A stretch of 10,411 bases of DNA from an uncultured Lachnospiraceae bacterium. GTDB lineage: Bacteria; Bacillota_A; Clostridia; Lachnospirales; Lachnospiraceae. The notes beneath the pieces were generated by a model. That model searched no databases and was not told the DNA's origin. It saw only the letters and a list, made by a program, of their open reading frames with translations. The stretch's first letter is position 1; the number at the start of each line of letters is the position of its first letter. Of this stretch, positions 1 through 7,432 are shown in pieces. Both the position numbers and the translations under genes were made by a program. Location: assembly GCA_910585855.1 (NCBI GenBank), contig CAJUGZ010000153.1:1-10411 (forward strand), read 5' to 3'.

Positions 1-5
1 GAAAG

Positions 6-33
6 GCAGAAGTCTTAGAACTTCTTGCTTTTT
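6..33 (+). terminator. Weak intrinsic terminator, rightward
   Basis: An AGAAGT/ACTTCT stem, extended by a GC pair across a bulged T, is followed by TTTTT at 29-33. It would end a rightward transcript entering from outside the window. The stem is short, so the call is tentative. Confidence 0.35.
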
Positions 34-184
34 GGAAACCGGAACAGCAGGCTGCTCACCGTTTTCGAATCTGGCGTCCCCATCATCCAACATATGCAAT
101 CAAGTAGTAGAATAACCTTCTCCCCTACTCACCGCACTGCCAATGTGCCACTCTAATGACATATTTCCTTTGCATCAGCGTGTG
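34..184. other. Intergenic stretch without a recognised gene
   Basis: I find no coding frame of useful length on either strand. The best is a minus-strand frame of about 20 codons without a good ribosome binding site. A GGAAACCGG segment (34-42) can pair imperfectly with CCGTTTTC (59-66) around an AGCAG/CTGCT palindrome. The sequence CTGGCGTCCCC at 71-81 matches the right-hand end of the repeat family found at 6064, 7126 and 9943. This may be a degraded or short family member, but only about 20 bases are similar. Confidence 0.3.
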
Positions 185-187
185 CAT

Positions 188-216
188 AAAAACAGAAGGT
201 CTATTTCAACCTTCTG
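188..216 (-). terminator. Intrinsic terminator of codY
   Basis: Read on the minus strand, CAGAAGGT pairs perfectly with ACCTTCTG (8 bp, loop of 8) and is followed directly by TTTTT. It lies about 70 bp past the codY stop codon and would end the leftward comM-dprA-topA-codY transcript. Confidence 0.8.
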
Positions 217-284
217 CCTGCTCAGTTTAAGTTTTTACTAGACTTTTCCGGTCTTTTTCATAATAATCTTTATTTTTTTCTGTT

Positions 285-1058
285 TTACTGCTGCTTTAAT
301 TTTTTTAACTCTTCAAACACCACATCATTTAAAACCTTGATATAAGTTCCTTTCATTCCAGAAGATCGGGACTCAATCACGCCTGCACTCTCAAACTTCC
401 GCAATGCATTTACAATAACCGATCGAGTAATTCCGACCCGATCCGCAATCTTACTTGCTACCAAGATTCCTTCATTTCCCTCTAACTCTTCAAAAATATG
501 TGTAATTGCCTCTAATTCAGAAAAGGATAATGTACTAATCGCAGACTTTACAATCTGTACCTTTCTTGTTTCTTCTGCACTTTCTTCATTTACGGAGCGC
601 ATCATCTCCAGTCCAACTACCGTAGTTCCATACTCGCTTAAGATAATATCATCAATCTCATACTGCTCATTGCATTTGTAAATAAATAAAGTTCCCAGCC
701 GTTCTCCGGCAATATCAATCGGTGTAATAATTGCCTGATACTTTTTTACATTTTCTTCTGTAAAACCAAGAGTTGCCAAATTGACATTCTCTTTTGTTGA
801 CAACACACTTAAAAGCCGCTCATTCAGCATCATATCAATATGTCCGCCTACCACATCATCTATTAATTCGGTAATCTCCTCTACACCCGGTGTATTGCTG
901 ATTCCTAATACCTTTCCTTTCTTGCTGATTACTAAGATGTTCGAGCTTAATATCTCACTCAGTACTTCACAAATATCATTAAAGACTACCTTATGAGAAT
1001 TATTATTATGAAGCAGTTTATTGATCTTACGTGTCTTATCTAATAATTGTACGCTCAT
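285..1058 (-). CDS. codY: GTP-sensing global transcriptional regulator CodY
   Basis: CodY is the cytoplasmic regulator that, when bound to GTP and branched-chain amino acids, represses or activates nutrient, virulence and post-exponential genes in Firmicutes. The protein is 257 aa, close to the usual 259. It begins with the family signature MSVQLLDKTRKINKLL, has an N-terminal GAF ligand-sensing domain (roughly 1-155), a linker helix, and a C-terminal winged helix. The recognition segment ASKIADRVGITRSVIVNALR is nearly identical to the Bacillus subtilis protein. I start it at 1058 because AAGGAGGA lies just upstream and the family begins there; an in-frame ATG at 1085 would add nine residues that do not fit the family. 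It is the last gene of the leftward run, 130 bp after topA, and is followed by a strong terminator. I searched by eye for CodY boxes in the intergenic regions and found none close to consensus. Confidence 0.96.
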   Translation of the reverse strand: MSVQLLDKTRKINKLLHNNNSHKVVFNDICEVLSEILSSNILVISKKGKVLGISNTPGVEEITELIDDVVGGHIDMMLNERLLSVLSTKENVNLATLGFTEENVKKYQAIITPIDIAGERLGTLFIYKCNEQYEIDDIILSEYGTTVVGLEMMRSVNEESAEETRKVQIVKSAISTLSFSELEAITHIFEELEGNEGILVASKIADRVGITRSVIVNALRKFESAGVIESRSSGMKGTYIKVLNDVVFEELKKLKQQ

Positions 1059-1109
1059 ATATTTCCTCCTTACTGAATGATGCAAATACTAATAAACTTC
1101 ATTTCTTAA

Positions 1110-1138
1110 ATATTATCATATATTCAGCATATAAACAA
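1110..1138 (-). promoter_or_regulatory. Candidate sigma-A promoter for codY
   Basis: On the minus strand TTGTTT (1138-1133) is separated by 17 bp from TAATAT (1115-1110), about 50 bp before the codY start. Each box matches consensus at about four of six positions. As I see no terminator after topA, codY may be transcribed both from here and by read-through. Confidence 0.35.
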
Positions 1139-1188
1139 GAGTTATTTGTTATTTTTTAAAAATTTCCCGTATTTTTTGTTTATTGTAA

Positions 1189-3258
1189 CTATTTGTCTGT
1201 TTTATCCACCCGATATCCACACTGTTCATTATGACAAGCTAATTTATGACCTTTTTCTAATAATACATCCTGACAGATAGGACACCGTTTTGTAGTCGGT
1301 TTTTGCCATGACATAAAATCACAGTCTGGGTTCGCTTCACAGCCATAATATCTTCTGCCTTTTTTTGTCTTTTTAACAATAATCTCTTTTCCACACTTTG
1401 GACAAGGCACTCCGATTTTCTCTAAATATGGCTTGGTATTGCGGCAGTCTGGAAAACCGGGACAAGCAAGAAACTTGCCATGAGGGCCATATTTAATTAC
1501 CATATGTTTTCCGCATAGATCGCAGACTTCCTCTGTCACTTCATCTTCAATAATAATCTTTTCTAATTCTTTCTCTGCACTTTTTACCGCTTCATTTAGA
1601 TCTGGATAGAAATTGCTGATTACGGTTTTCCAATCAATATGCCCCTCTCCCACTTCATCTAAAAGAGATTCTAAATTTGCTGTAAAACTAATATCTACAA
1701 TTGCCGGAAACGCCTGCTTCATAATTTTATTCACAGCCTCTCCAATCTCGGTTACATAAAGATTTTTATTTTCTTTTACAATATAACGTCTGGCAAGAAT
1801 CGTACTGATTGTCGGTGCATAGGTACTTGGACGTCCTATCCCCTGTTCTTCCAATGCCTTTACCAATGCCGCTTCAGTAAAATGTGCAGGAGGCTGTGTA
1901 AAATGCTGTTTTGTTTCTAAACTCTCCAACGAAAGCTGGCTGTCTTTTGAAATTCCCCCTATTGTAGTTTCATCTTCTGCTTTTTCTTCTTCATCTAAAT
2001 AAACCAATAAAAACCCGTCAAATTGAAGTTTCGAAGCGGAGGCACTAAATCGGTAATCTCCCGCTGCCAATTTTACTGAAAGCGTCTGATAGACAGCACT
2101 TGCCATTCGGCTTGCTACAAACCGCTTCCAGATTAACTGATATAACCGAAACTGATCCCTTGACAGTGCATCTTTTACTAAAGCTGGCGTCAGTTCTACA
2201 TCGGTCGGACGAATCGCTTCATGTGCATCCTGTATCTTCTGTGATTTCTTCTTTATTGTTTCTGCCTTTATCCGATAGTTTTCTCCATATGTCTTTGCAA
2301 TATAATCCCGCACCAAAAGATCGGCTTCCTCTGACACCCGAATAGAATCTGTACGCAAATAAGTAATAATTCCAATCGTCCCCTTTCCCGGAATGTCTAC
2401 TCCTTCATAAAGCTGCTGTGCCAAGCGCATCGTTTTCTGTGTAGAAAAATTTAAAACCTTAGAGGCCTCCTGCTGCAGCGTACTGGTGATAAACGGCACA
2501 GGCGCTTTTTTCACCCGCTCCCCTTCTTTTAACTCTTCCACAGAAAATGTTTCTTTCTTTACTGCTTGTTCAATCTTTTCTGCCTCTTCCTTTGTATGAA
2601 TTTCTATCTTTTTCTTTTTATCCCCATAAAATTTGGCAGTTAGTGTCTTTCGCTCTCCTTTTAGCTTCAGCTTTGCATCTATTGTCCAATATTCTTCTGG
2701 AATAAATGCATTGATTTCCTCTTCCCTGTCACAAATCATACGAAGTGCAACAGACTGTACCCTGCCTGCACTCAATCCACGTTTTACCTTTTCCCATAAA
2801 AGCGGACTAATCGAATATCCCACCATTCGATCCAGCATGCGGCGTGCCTGCTGCGCATCCACCAAATCCATATCAATTTCTCTTGCCTGCTTTAAGGATG
2901 CCTTTACTGCATTTTTCGTAATTTCATTAAAGGTGATTCGGCTTGCCTTGTTCTTGTCCAACTTCAATGCCTGAGATAAATGCCATGAGATAGCCTCCCC
3001 TTCCCGATCCGGGTCTGTTGCCAAATAAACATGATCCGCTTTTTTTGCTTCTTTACGCAGCTTTGCAAGAATATCTCCCTTTCCCCTGATTGTAATATAC
3101 TTTGGTTCATAACCATGCTGTACATCAATCCCAAGCTGACTCTTTGGCAAATCTCTTACATGTCCCTGTGATGCCAGCACCTCATAGCTGCTTCCTAAAA
3201 ACTTTTTAATGGTTTTTTCTTTTGCAGGTGATTCCACGATTACTAAATTCTTCGCCAT
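1189..3258 (-). CDS. topA: DNA topoisomerase I (type IA)
   Basis: The 689-residue protein relaxes negatively supercoiled DNA by transient cleavage of one strand. The N-terminal Toprim domain shows the invariant Glu9 (VIVESPAKEKTI) and the metal-binding acidic triad D82-x-D84-x-E86 in ATDPDREGEA. The catalytic tyrosine is Y300 within GIITYLRTDS, matching Tyr319 of the E. coli enzyme. The body carries typical type IA signatures such as AHEAIRPTD (345-353) and GIGRPSTYAPTI (473-484). The C terminus holds three four-cysteine zinc ribbons: C579/C582/C599/C605, C619/C622/C640/C646 and C659/C662/C675/C680. Length and domain order are normal for Firmicutes. The ATG at 3258 is preceded by an AAGGGG ribosome binding site. 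It lies 87 bp after dprA, and codY follows. In Bacillus the same order dprA-topA-...-codY is seen, but there trmFO, xerC and hslVU sit between topA and codY; here they are absent. Confidence 0.98.
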   Translation of the reverse strand: MAKNLVIVESPAKEKTIKKFLGSSYEVLASQGHVRDLPKSQLGIDVQHGYEPKYITIRGKGDILAKLRKEAKKADHVYLATDPDREGEAISWHLSQALKLDKNKASRITFNEITKNAVKASLKQAREIDMDLVDAQQARRMLDRMVGYSISPLLWEKVKRGLSAGRVQSVALRMICDREEEINAFIPEEYWTIDAKLKLKGERKTLTAKFYGDKKKKIEIHTKEEAEKIEQAVKKETFSVEELKEGERVKKAPVPFITSTLQQEASKVLNFSTQKTMRLAQQLYEGVDIPGKGTIGIITYLRTDSIRVSEEADLLVRDYIAKTYGENYRIKAETIKKKSQKIQDAHEAIRPTDVELTPALVKDALSRDQFRLYQLIWKRFVASRMASAVYQTLSVKLAAGDYRFSASASKLQFDGFLLVYLDEEEKAEDETTIGGISKDSQLSLESLETKQHFTQPPAHFTEAALVKALEEQGIGRPSTYAPTISTILARRYIVKENKNLYVTEIGEAVNKIMKQAFPAIVDISFTANLESLLDEVGEGHIDWKTVISNFYPDLNEAVKSAEKELEKIIIEDEVTEEVCDLCGKHMVIKYGPHGKFLACPGFPDCRNTKPYLEKIGVPCPKCGKEIIVKKTKKGRRYYGCEANPDCDFMSWQKPTTKRCPICQDVLLEKGHKLACHNEQCGYRVDKTDK

Positions 3259-3314
3259 TTCATTACCCCTTTTACTATCTTACTTTTCTATATTTTCTGC
3301 CTTTTTTCGGCTTT

Positions 3315-3323
3315 TTTATACCA
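3315..3323 (-). promoter_or_regulatory. Possible extended -10 promoter for topA
   Basis: The minus strand reads TGGTATAAA at 3323-3315, an extended -10 element about 55 bp before the topA start. The -35 region is poor. The motif overlaps one arm of a CCATTG/CAATGG hairpin (3321-3341) that has no T-tract, so a terminator is not supported there. topA may simply be read through from dprA. Confidence 0.3.
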
Positions 3324-3345
3324 TTGACAAAATAGCAATGGAATT

Positions 3346-4446
3346 CTACGCTTTTTTTGCATAATACCCCTTCATTGGCTCTTCAATTAAATCTTTTAAT
3401 TGAAGTGTCAATATCACTTCTGTTAATTCACAAAAAGACAGTTTCGTTTCTTCCATTAACATTTGAATGTTTTTTGGTTCGAAACCTAAATCACTATACA
3501 ACAATTTTTCTGATTCTGCAAGTTCAATCTCAGATTTTGTAACTTTTACCCCATTTTTTCTTTTTTTTATATTACAATCCTCTAAAAGCGAATCCAAATC
3601 AGACAAAATTCCCGCTCCTTGTGCAATCAAGCGATTGCATCCCCGACTCAGCAGATCCGTCATACGCCCGGGAACAGCATAGACCTCTTTTCCTTGTTCT
3701 AAAGCAAAATCCACGGTAATCAATGATCCGCTTTTCTCCCTTGCCTCTACTACCACTACAAAATCCGAAAGCCCACTGATAATTCGATTCCGCATAGGAA
3801 AATTACAGGCATATGGTCGAATACCCGGTCCAAACTCACTGATAATGCCGCCTTTTTCTGCCAGTTCATCATAGAGCTGCCGATTTTCTCCCGGATAACA
3901 GATATCCACAGCACATCCTAAAACCCCATAGCTCTCACTGCCTCCTTCCAATGTCCCCCACTGTCCGGCAGCATCAATTCCTCTTGCCATTCCACTTACG
4001 GTACAAACTCCATTTCTCCCAAAAATCTTTCCAATCTCTTCCGCTATACAATACCCATAACGAGTACAGTTTCTTGCTCCAACAATCGCCGCCATCTTCT
4101 TTTGCTCATCTGGAAGTTTTCCCAAAGAATACAATAAAATTGGCTTGTCCAAAAGCTGCAGCAGACGCTTTGGATATGCCGAATCCAAATATCTTGTCAA
4201 ATAAATTCCCTTTTCAACCGTCTGTTCTAACTTTTTCTTCCACTTTTCGTTTTTTCTGCTTTCTTTTATTCCGGCTAACTGCCGCTCACTTAAATAAACT
4301 GCCTTTCCAATTTCCTCTGTCTTTAACTGATAAATTTGTTTCGGCTCTTTATAACATTCCAACAACTCCTGCAGTTTTCTGCTTCCCATACCATCTATAT
4401 TACAAAGCCAGAACCAGTATTCCAATTCTTCTGTGATATTCTGCAT
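3346..4446 (-). CDS. dprA: DNA processing protein DprA (Smf)
   Basis: DprA binds incoming single-stranded DNA and loads RecA during natural transformation; it is also widespread in bacteria not known to be competent. The 366-residue protein has an N-terminal helical (HhH/SAM-like) region, then the Rossmann-like core. The core shows SGMARGIDAAG (151-161), GVLGCAVDICYPGEN (174-188), FPMRNRIISGLS (216-227), the EAREKSGSLIT segment (from 234) and GCNRLIAQGA (269-278). A winged-helix-like C-terminal region follows (about 310-366). I start it at 4446: AAGGAGGA at 4459-4452 sits between the comM stop and this ATG, 11 bp apart, which suggests coupled translation with comM. The in-frame ATG at 4497 lies inside comM and adds 17 residues without family support. 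The 3' part contains a perfect inverted repeat at 3381-3405. Whether this organism is transformable cannot be told from the window. Confidence 0.96.
   Translation of the reverse strand: MQNITEELEYWFWLCNIDGMGSRKLQELLECYKEPKQIYQLKTEEIGKAVYLSERQLAGIKESRKNEKWKKKLEQTVEKGIYLTRYLDSAYPKRLLQLLDKPILLYSLGKLPDEQKKMAAIVGARNCTRYGYCIAEEIGKIFGRNGVCTVSGMARGIDAAGQWGTLEGGSESYGVLGCAVDICYPGENRQLYDELAEKGGIISEFGPGIRPYACNFPMRNRIISGLSDFVVVVEAREKSGSLITVDFALEQGKEVYAVPGRMTDLLSRGCNRLIAQGAGILSDLDSLLEDCNIKKRKNGVKVTKSEIELAESEKLLYSDLGFEPKNIQMLMEETKLSFCELTEVILTLQLKDLIEEPMKGYYAKKA
3381..3405. repeat. Perfect 11-bp inverted repeat inside dprA
   Basis: CTTCAATTAAA (3381-3391) and TTTAATTGAAG (3395-3405) are perfect reverse complements separated by three bases. 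They encode part of the winged-helix segment LQLKDLIEE. It could be chance in AT-rich coding DNA; no T-tract follows on either strand. Confidence 0.5.
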
Positions 4447-4451
4447 TATTT

Positions 4452-4459
4452 TCCTCCTT
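4452..4459 (-). promoter_or_regulatory. Strong ribosome binding site of dprA overlapping the comM stop
   Basis: The minus strand reads AAGGAGGA at 4459-4452, five bases before the ATG at 4446. Its first bases overlap the TAA stop of comM (4460-4458). It fixes the dprA start and suggests translational coupling. Confidence 0.8.
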
Positions 4460-6008
4460 ATCTTCTCCACTCCTGAATATTCGTGCTTCGATAACAAATC
4501 GCTTCACTTAAATGCCGCCTTGTAATCTGCTCCTCCCCGTCTAAATCCGCTATTGTACGAGCAACCTTTAAAATTCGATTATATCCCCTTGCCGTAAGTT
4601 TTAAACGTGCAAATGCCTGCTCTAACAGTACCTCCCCTGCTGTATCTATCTTACAATAGCACTGAATCTGGGAAGCCGACAATTCACTGTTTGTATTAAT
4701 CTTTTCCCCCTGATAACGTATCCTCTGCACCTCTCTAGCACGCATCACACGCTCCCGCATCGTTTTCGAATCTTCCCCCTTTGAAAATTTTTTCTTTTTT
4801 TGTCCCCTTATATCGGTATATTCTATGCTGGAAACTTCCATACAGATATCGATCCGATCCAGCAGCGGACGACTAATCCGCCCCAAATAACGTGCCACTT
4901 GTGTTTCCTTACAGTTACAGCGATTTCGATCCGGATAGTACCCACATCCACAACAATTCATCGCTGCTACAAGCATGAAATTTGTAGGAAATTCATAGCT
5001 TCCATGCACTCTGGATACCAAAATCTTTCGATCCTCCATAGGCTGACGAAGTACTTCCAAAACCGTTTTAGAAAATTCGGGGAGTTCATCTAAAAACAAT
5101 ACCCCATAATTGGAAAGAGAAACCTCTCCCGGCTTTGGAATCGTCCCTCCCCCTGCCAAAGAACTCGCCGATATGGTATGGTGCGGTGCACGAAACGGTC
5201 GTTTTACTACTAATGGGTTTTTATCTGAAAGCAGTCCTGCCACACTATATATTTTGGTAAGTTCTATCGATTCTTCCCATGTCATAGGAGGAAGTATCGT
5301 AGGAATCCTTCTGGCTATCATAGTCTTTCCTGAACCGGGAGCACCCATCATCAGCAAATTATGCATCCCGGCAGCAGCTATCTGTGCAGCACGCTTTAAA
5401 GCCTCCTGCCCGCTGACTTCCGAAAAATCCACCTCTTCCGACACACTCTGCATCTTTTCCCCATCAAAACAAACCCCTTCTTCCCCCTGAAATGCTTCAG
5501 GATTTTTTAAAACCGTCAACACTTCCAACAAAGAATTGACACCAATTACCCGAATCTGATCCACTGCAGCCCCTTCCTTTGCATTTTTCTTTGGAACAAT
5601 ACAACAGGAAATCTCTGCCTGCCTTGCTGCATAGACAAGCGGAAGCACCCCTTTAATGGGATTTACCTTTCCGTCCAAACTCAATTCCCCAACAATAAAA
5701 ACCTGTTCCAAATTCTCTTTTTTAATATATCCCATACTGGTTAAAATTCCCACAGCAATCGGAAGATCATAAAGCGTTCCCTGTTTTCGAATATTTGCCG
5801 GAGAAAGATTAATCGTAATTCTTTTAGGCGGAATCGTAAATTTCGAATTTTTTAAAGCAGTTCTGACACGCTCCGATGACTCTTTAATCTCTGCCGACAA
5901 CATCCCCACCATATTTAAACTAGGAAGTCCATCACTTAAATCCACCTCTACTTCAATTTGTATTCCCTCTATTCCATGAATCGCCCCACTATGTACTCTG
6001 CAAAACAT
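4458..6008 (-). CDS. comM: YifB/ComM family Mg-chelatase-like AAA+ ATPase
   Basis: Members of this family are hexameric AAA+ motors. ComM of Gram-negative transformable bacteria drives branch migration during integration of transforming DNA; the role in Firmicutes is less certain. The 516-residue protein starts with the family signature MFCRVHSGAIHGIEG and an N-terminal Lon/S5-like domain (about 1-165, with ITINLSPANIRKQG and YDLPIAVGIL). The AAA+ module follows: Walker A GAPGSGKT (222-229), RPFRAPHHTISASSLAGGG (from 270) and Walker B VLFLDE (303-308). A cysteine cluster (352, 353, 355, 364 and 366) precedes the sensor region SRPLLDRIDI, and there is a C-terminal helical lid. The start at 6008 has an AAAGGAAAG ribosome binding site. 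An upstream in-frame ATG at 6074 would run the protein into a hairpin repeat and is rejected. It heads the leftward run comM-dprA-topA-codY and ends 11 bp before dprA. Confidence 0.95.
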   Translation of the reverse strand: MFCRVHSGAIHGIEGIQIEVEVDLSDGLPSLNMVGMLSAEIKESSERVRTALKNSKFTIPPKRITINLSPANIRKQGTLYDLPIAVGILTSMGYIKKENLEQVFIVGELSLDGKVNPIKGVLPLVYAARQAEISCCIVPKKNAKEGAAVDQIRVIGVNSLLEVLTVLKNPEAFQGEEGVCFDGEKMQSVSEEVDFSEVSGQEALKRAAQIAAAGMHNLLMMGAPGSGKTMIARRIPTILPPMTWEESIELTKIYSVAGLLSDKNPLVVKRPFRAPHHTISASSLAGGGTIPKPGEVSLSNYGVLFLDELPEFSKTVLEVLRQPMEDRKILVSRVHGSYEFPTNFMLVAAMNCCGCGYYPDRNRCNCKETQVARYLGRISRPLLDRIDICMEVSSIEYTDIRGQKKKKFSKGEDSKTMRERVMRAREVQRIRYQGEKINTNSELSASQIQCYCKIDTAGEVLLEQAFARLKLTARGYNRILKVARTIADLDGEEQITRRHLSEAICYRSTNIQEWRR

Positions 6009-6063
6009 CTTCTCTTTCCTTTCTAAATATATATAACTTTTTAACATCTGTACCGAACCGGAC

Positions 6064-6204
6064 GCCAAAATCAAAAGGAAGATCCACTCCGGGCCCGCTT
6101 GCGCTTAGCATTTCCTCGTAGCGGACACATAAGGCACGAAAAGACCGTGCCTAAGTGCCGACGGGAAATGATGACCCTGCGCAGACCTTCCTTTTGATTT
6201 TGGC
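6064..6204 (-). repeat. Long hairpin repeat, copy A
   Basis: The 141-bp element is bounded by a perfect 17-bp inverted repeat, GCCAAAATCAAAAGGAA and its complement. Read on the minus strand, its terminal helix continues to 24 bp using three G-U pairs. Inside it are CATTTCC/GGAAATG pairing (6109-6115 with 6164-6170 on the plus strand) and an apical AGGCACG/CGTGCCT hairpin (6132-6152). It is homologous to copies at 7126 and 9943, in the opposite genomic orientation. It lies 55 bp before comM, on the same strand as that gene, just after a promoter. Only one strand tolerates all the wobble pairs, so I assign the minus strand. I do not recognise the family by name. Confidence 0.85.
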
Positions 6205-6210
6205 TGTATA

Positions 6211-6239
6211 TCTATACCGAAAAATAAAAATACTTTCAA
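6211..6239 (-). promoter_or_regulatory. Candidate sigma-A promoter reading into repeat copy A and comM
   Basis: The minus strand has TTGAAA (6239-6234), a 17-bp spacer and TATAGA (6216-6211). The expected start point, six to eight bases on, falls at about 6204, the first base of the hairpin repeat. The transcript would carry the whole repeat either as a free RNA or as the 5' leader of comM-dprA. Confidence 0.5.
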
Positions 6240-6332
6240 ATCAACTGCTAGAACTACTAAAAAACAATGACACCTCAAAACCTAATTTTTAAATTTCTAA
6301 CTATCTAACTCTTTTTCTCTGTTTTCTCTGCC

Positions 6333-6360
6333 TTGATTTTTTACAAAAAACAGCTATAAT
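6333..6360 (+). promoter_or_regulatory. Sigma-A promoter of the UPF0340 gene
   Basis: TTGATT (6333-6338), a 16-bp spacer and a perfect TATAAT (6355-6360) lie 38 bp before the start codon of the rightward gene. Confidence 0.65.
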
Positions 6361-6398
6361 AAAATACAATAAAAATCCAAAGAAAGGCGGTTATCACT

Positions 6399-6986
6399 AT
6401 GTCTGATCAAGCAAACCATACTATTGATTCTATCACCCTTGACACACTAAAAAAACAGTCCTACCAACTAGCAGAATCTCTGATTCTCTCTGCAAAACTA
6501 AAAACAGAAGAAATTCTAATTGTCGGCTGTTCTACCAGTGAAGTACTTGGTCATAAAATCGGCTCTTACTCCTCCGTTGATGCCGGAAAAGCCATCTTAG
6601 AGGGAATCTATTCCTGCTGCCTTTCCCATCAAATCTATCTGGCAGCACAGTGCTGTGAACATCTAAACCGTGCTATTATAATAGAAGAAACAGCTTCCAA
6701 AAAATACCAATACGAACCCGTCAATGTCATTCCACAGCCAAAAGCCGGCGGTTCTTTTGCCACAGCCGCCTATCACGCCTTCTCTTCTCCCGTTGCACTA
6801 GAAACCATTCAAGCACATGCCGGAATGGACATCGGAGATACCCTAATCGGAATGAATCTAAAAAAAATAGCCGTTCCTCTTCGCCTGCCGCAAAATACCC
6901 TAGGAGAAGCCCATGTCGTATTCGCCAGAACCAGACCGAAATTTATCGGCGGAAGCAGAGCTATCTATAATGACACTTTACTTTAA
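6399..6986 (+). CDS. ywlG: UPF0340 family protein (YwlG/TIGR01440)
   Basis: The 195-residue soluble protein belongs to the widespread Firmicutes UPF0340 family, represented by B. subtilis YwlG; no biochemical role is established. Family hallmarks visible are GCSTSEVLGHKIGSYSS (43-59), QCCEHLNRAIIIEE (84-97), the PKAGGSFA segment (114-121), IGDTLIGMNLKKIAVPLR (145-162) and a C-terminal ARTRPKFIGGSRAIYND. There is no signal peptide or membrane segment. AAAGGCGG (6383-6390) sits eight bases before the ATG and the gene has its own promoter. It is a single-gene unit diverging from comM; I see no clear terminator after it before the hairpin repeat at 7126. Confidence 0.9.
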   Translation: MSDQANHTIDSITLDTLKKQSYQLAESLILSAKLKTEEILIVGCSTSEVLGHKIGSYSSVDAGKAILEGIYSCCLSHQIYLAAQCCEHLNRAIIIEETASKKYQYEPVNVIPQPKAGGSFATAAYHAFSSPVALETIQAHAGMDIGDTLIGMNLKKIAVPLRLPQNTLGEAHVVFARTRPKFIGGSRAIYNDTLL

Positions 6987-7125
6987 CAATATTTTATTTT
7001 AACAAATGGAATAAAAACAATAACCCAAGCAAGATAAAATCAGATAAAAGAAAAGAATGACTAAAAAAGACACCAAAATCGGAAGAAAAGCCTACCTCAA
7101 TGCTGCTTTTCGGCTGGTACAACCA
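6987..7125. other. AT-rich intergenic spacer with small hairpins
   Basis: No gene is seen. CCAAAATCGGAAG at 7073-7085 resembles the left arm of the repeat family, and could be a remnant of another copy. Next to it, GAAAAGC (7086-7092) can pair with GCTTTTC (7105-7111), and GGCTGGT with ACCAGCT just before copy B. These are suggestive only. Confidence 0.3.
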
Positions 7126-7278
7126 GCTGAACTCGAAAGGAAGGTCTATGCAGGGTCATCATTTCCCGTCGGTACTTAGGCACAGTATTGCTGTGTTTTA
7201 GTTCCTTAGTGTCCGCTATAAAAATAAGAAATGCTAAGCGAAAGCGAGCCCGGAATAGACCTTCCTTTCGATTTCAGC
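7126..7278 (+). repeat. Long hairpin repeat, copy B
   Basis: The 153-bp element is bounded by 24-bp inverted arms with a single mismatch. It keeps the conserved internal blocks of copies A and C (GGGTCATCATTTCCCGTCGG, GTGTCCGCTA, GAAATGCTAAGCG) but is the most divergent. In the terminal helix, positions 3, 4 and 10 changed on both arms together (C-G to T-A, A-T to G-C twice). The apical hairpin is AGGCACAG/CTGTGTTT (7178-7198), complete only if G-U pairs are allowed, hence an RNA on the plus strand. It stands between the convergent UPF0340 and PilT-like genes. The right flank GCGTCCCCC followed by an A-run is shared with copy C. Confidence 0.85.
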
Positions 7279-7432
7279 GTCCCCCTGAGAAAAAAATTAA
7301 ATTTATGGGTTAATTTAAGAACAAAACGATTCTATATCAGATATAAATTCTCAAAAATTCTAAGATAATGGATTTTGCAATGATAACACAGATTTCTTTC
7401 CCTGTAAAGAACCATATTCTAGTAAAAAAGTC
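7279..7432. other. AT-rich spacer downstream of the PilT-like gene
   Basis: It contains the shared repeat flank (to about 7300) and then unremarkable AT-rich DNA. No gene is seen, and no convincing terminator for the leftward PilT-like gene. Confidence 0.4.

Noticed and set aside
34..90. tRNA fragment suggested by TTCGAATC at 64-71
   Set aside because: No cloverleaf can be drawn: acceptor, D and anticodon stems are missing.
3321..3341. CCATTG/CAATGG hairpin as terminator of dprA
   Set aside because: The stem is six pairs and no T-tract follows on the minus strand; it overlaps a better promoter-like sequence.
6009..6074. Upstream in-frame extension of comM to an ATG at 6074
   Set aside because: It adds 22 residues, enters the hairpin repeat, and the family begins at the MFCRVHSG start, which has its own ribosome binding site.
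6064..6204. Repeat copies as integron attC sites
   Set aside because: The sizes and imperfect palindromy are similar, but the RYYYAAC and GTTRRRY core sites are missing and the genes between are ordinary chromosomal genes.
7126..7278. Repeat copies as plain intrinsic terminators
   Set aside because: No T-tract follows the hairpin on either strand; B and C are followed by C and A runs.
7340..7365. CodY box near 7345-7360 (AATTCTCAAAAATTCT)
   Set aside because: Only about ten of 15 bases fit AATTTTCWGAAAATT, and it is not placed at a promoter.
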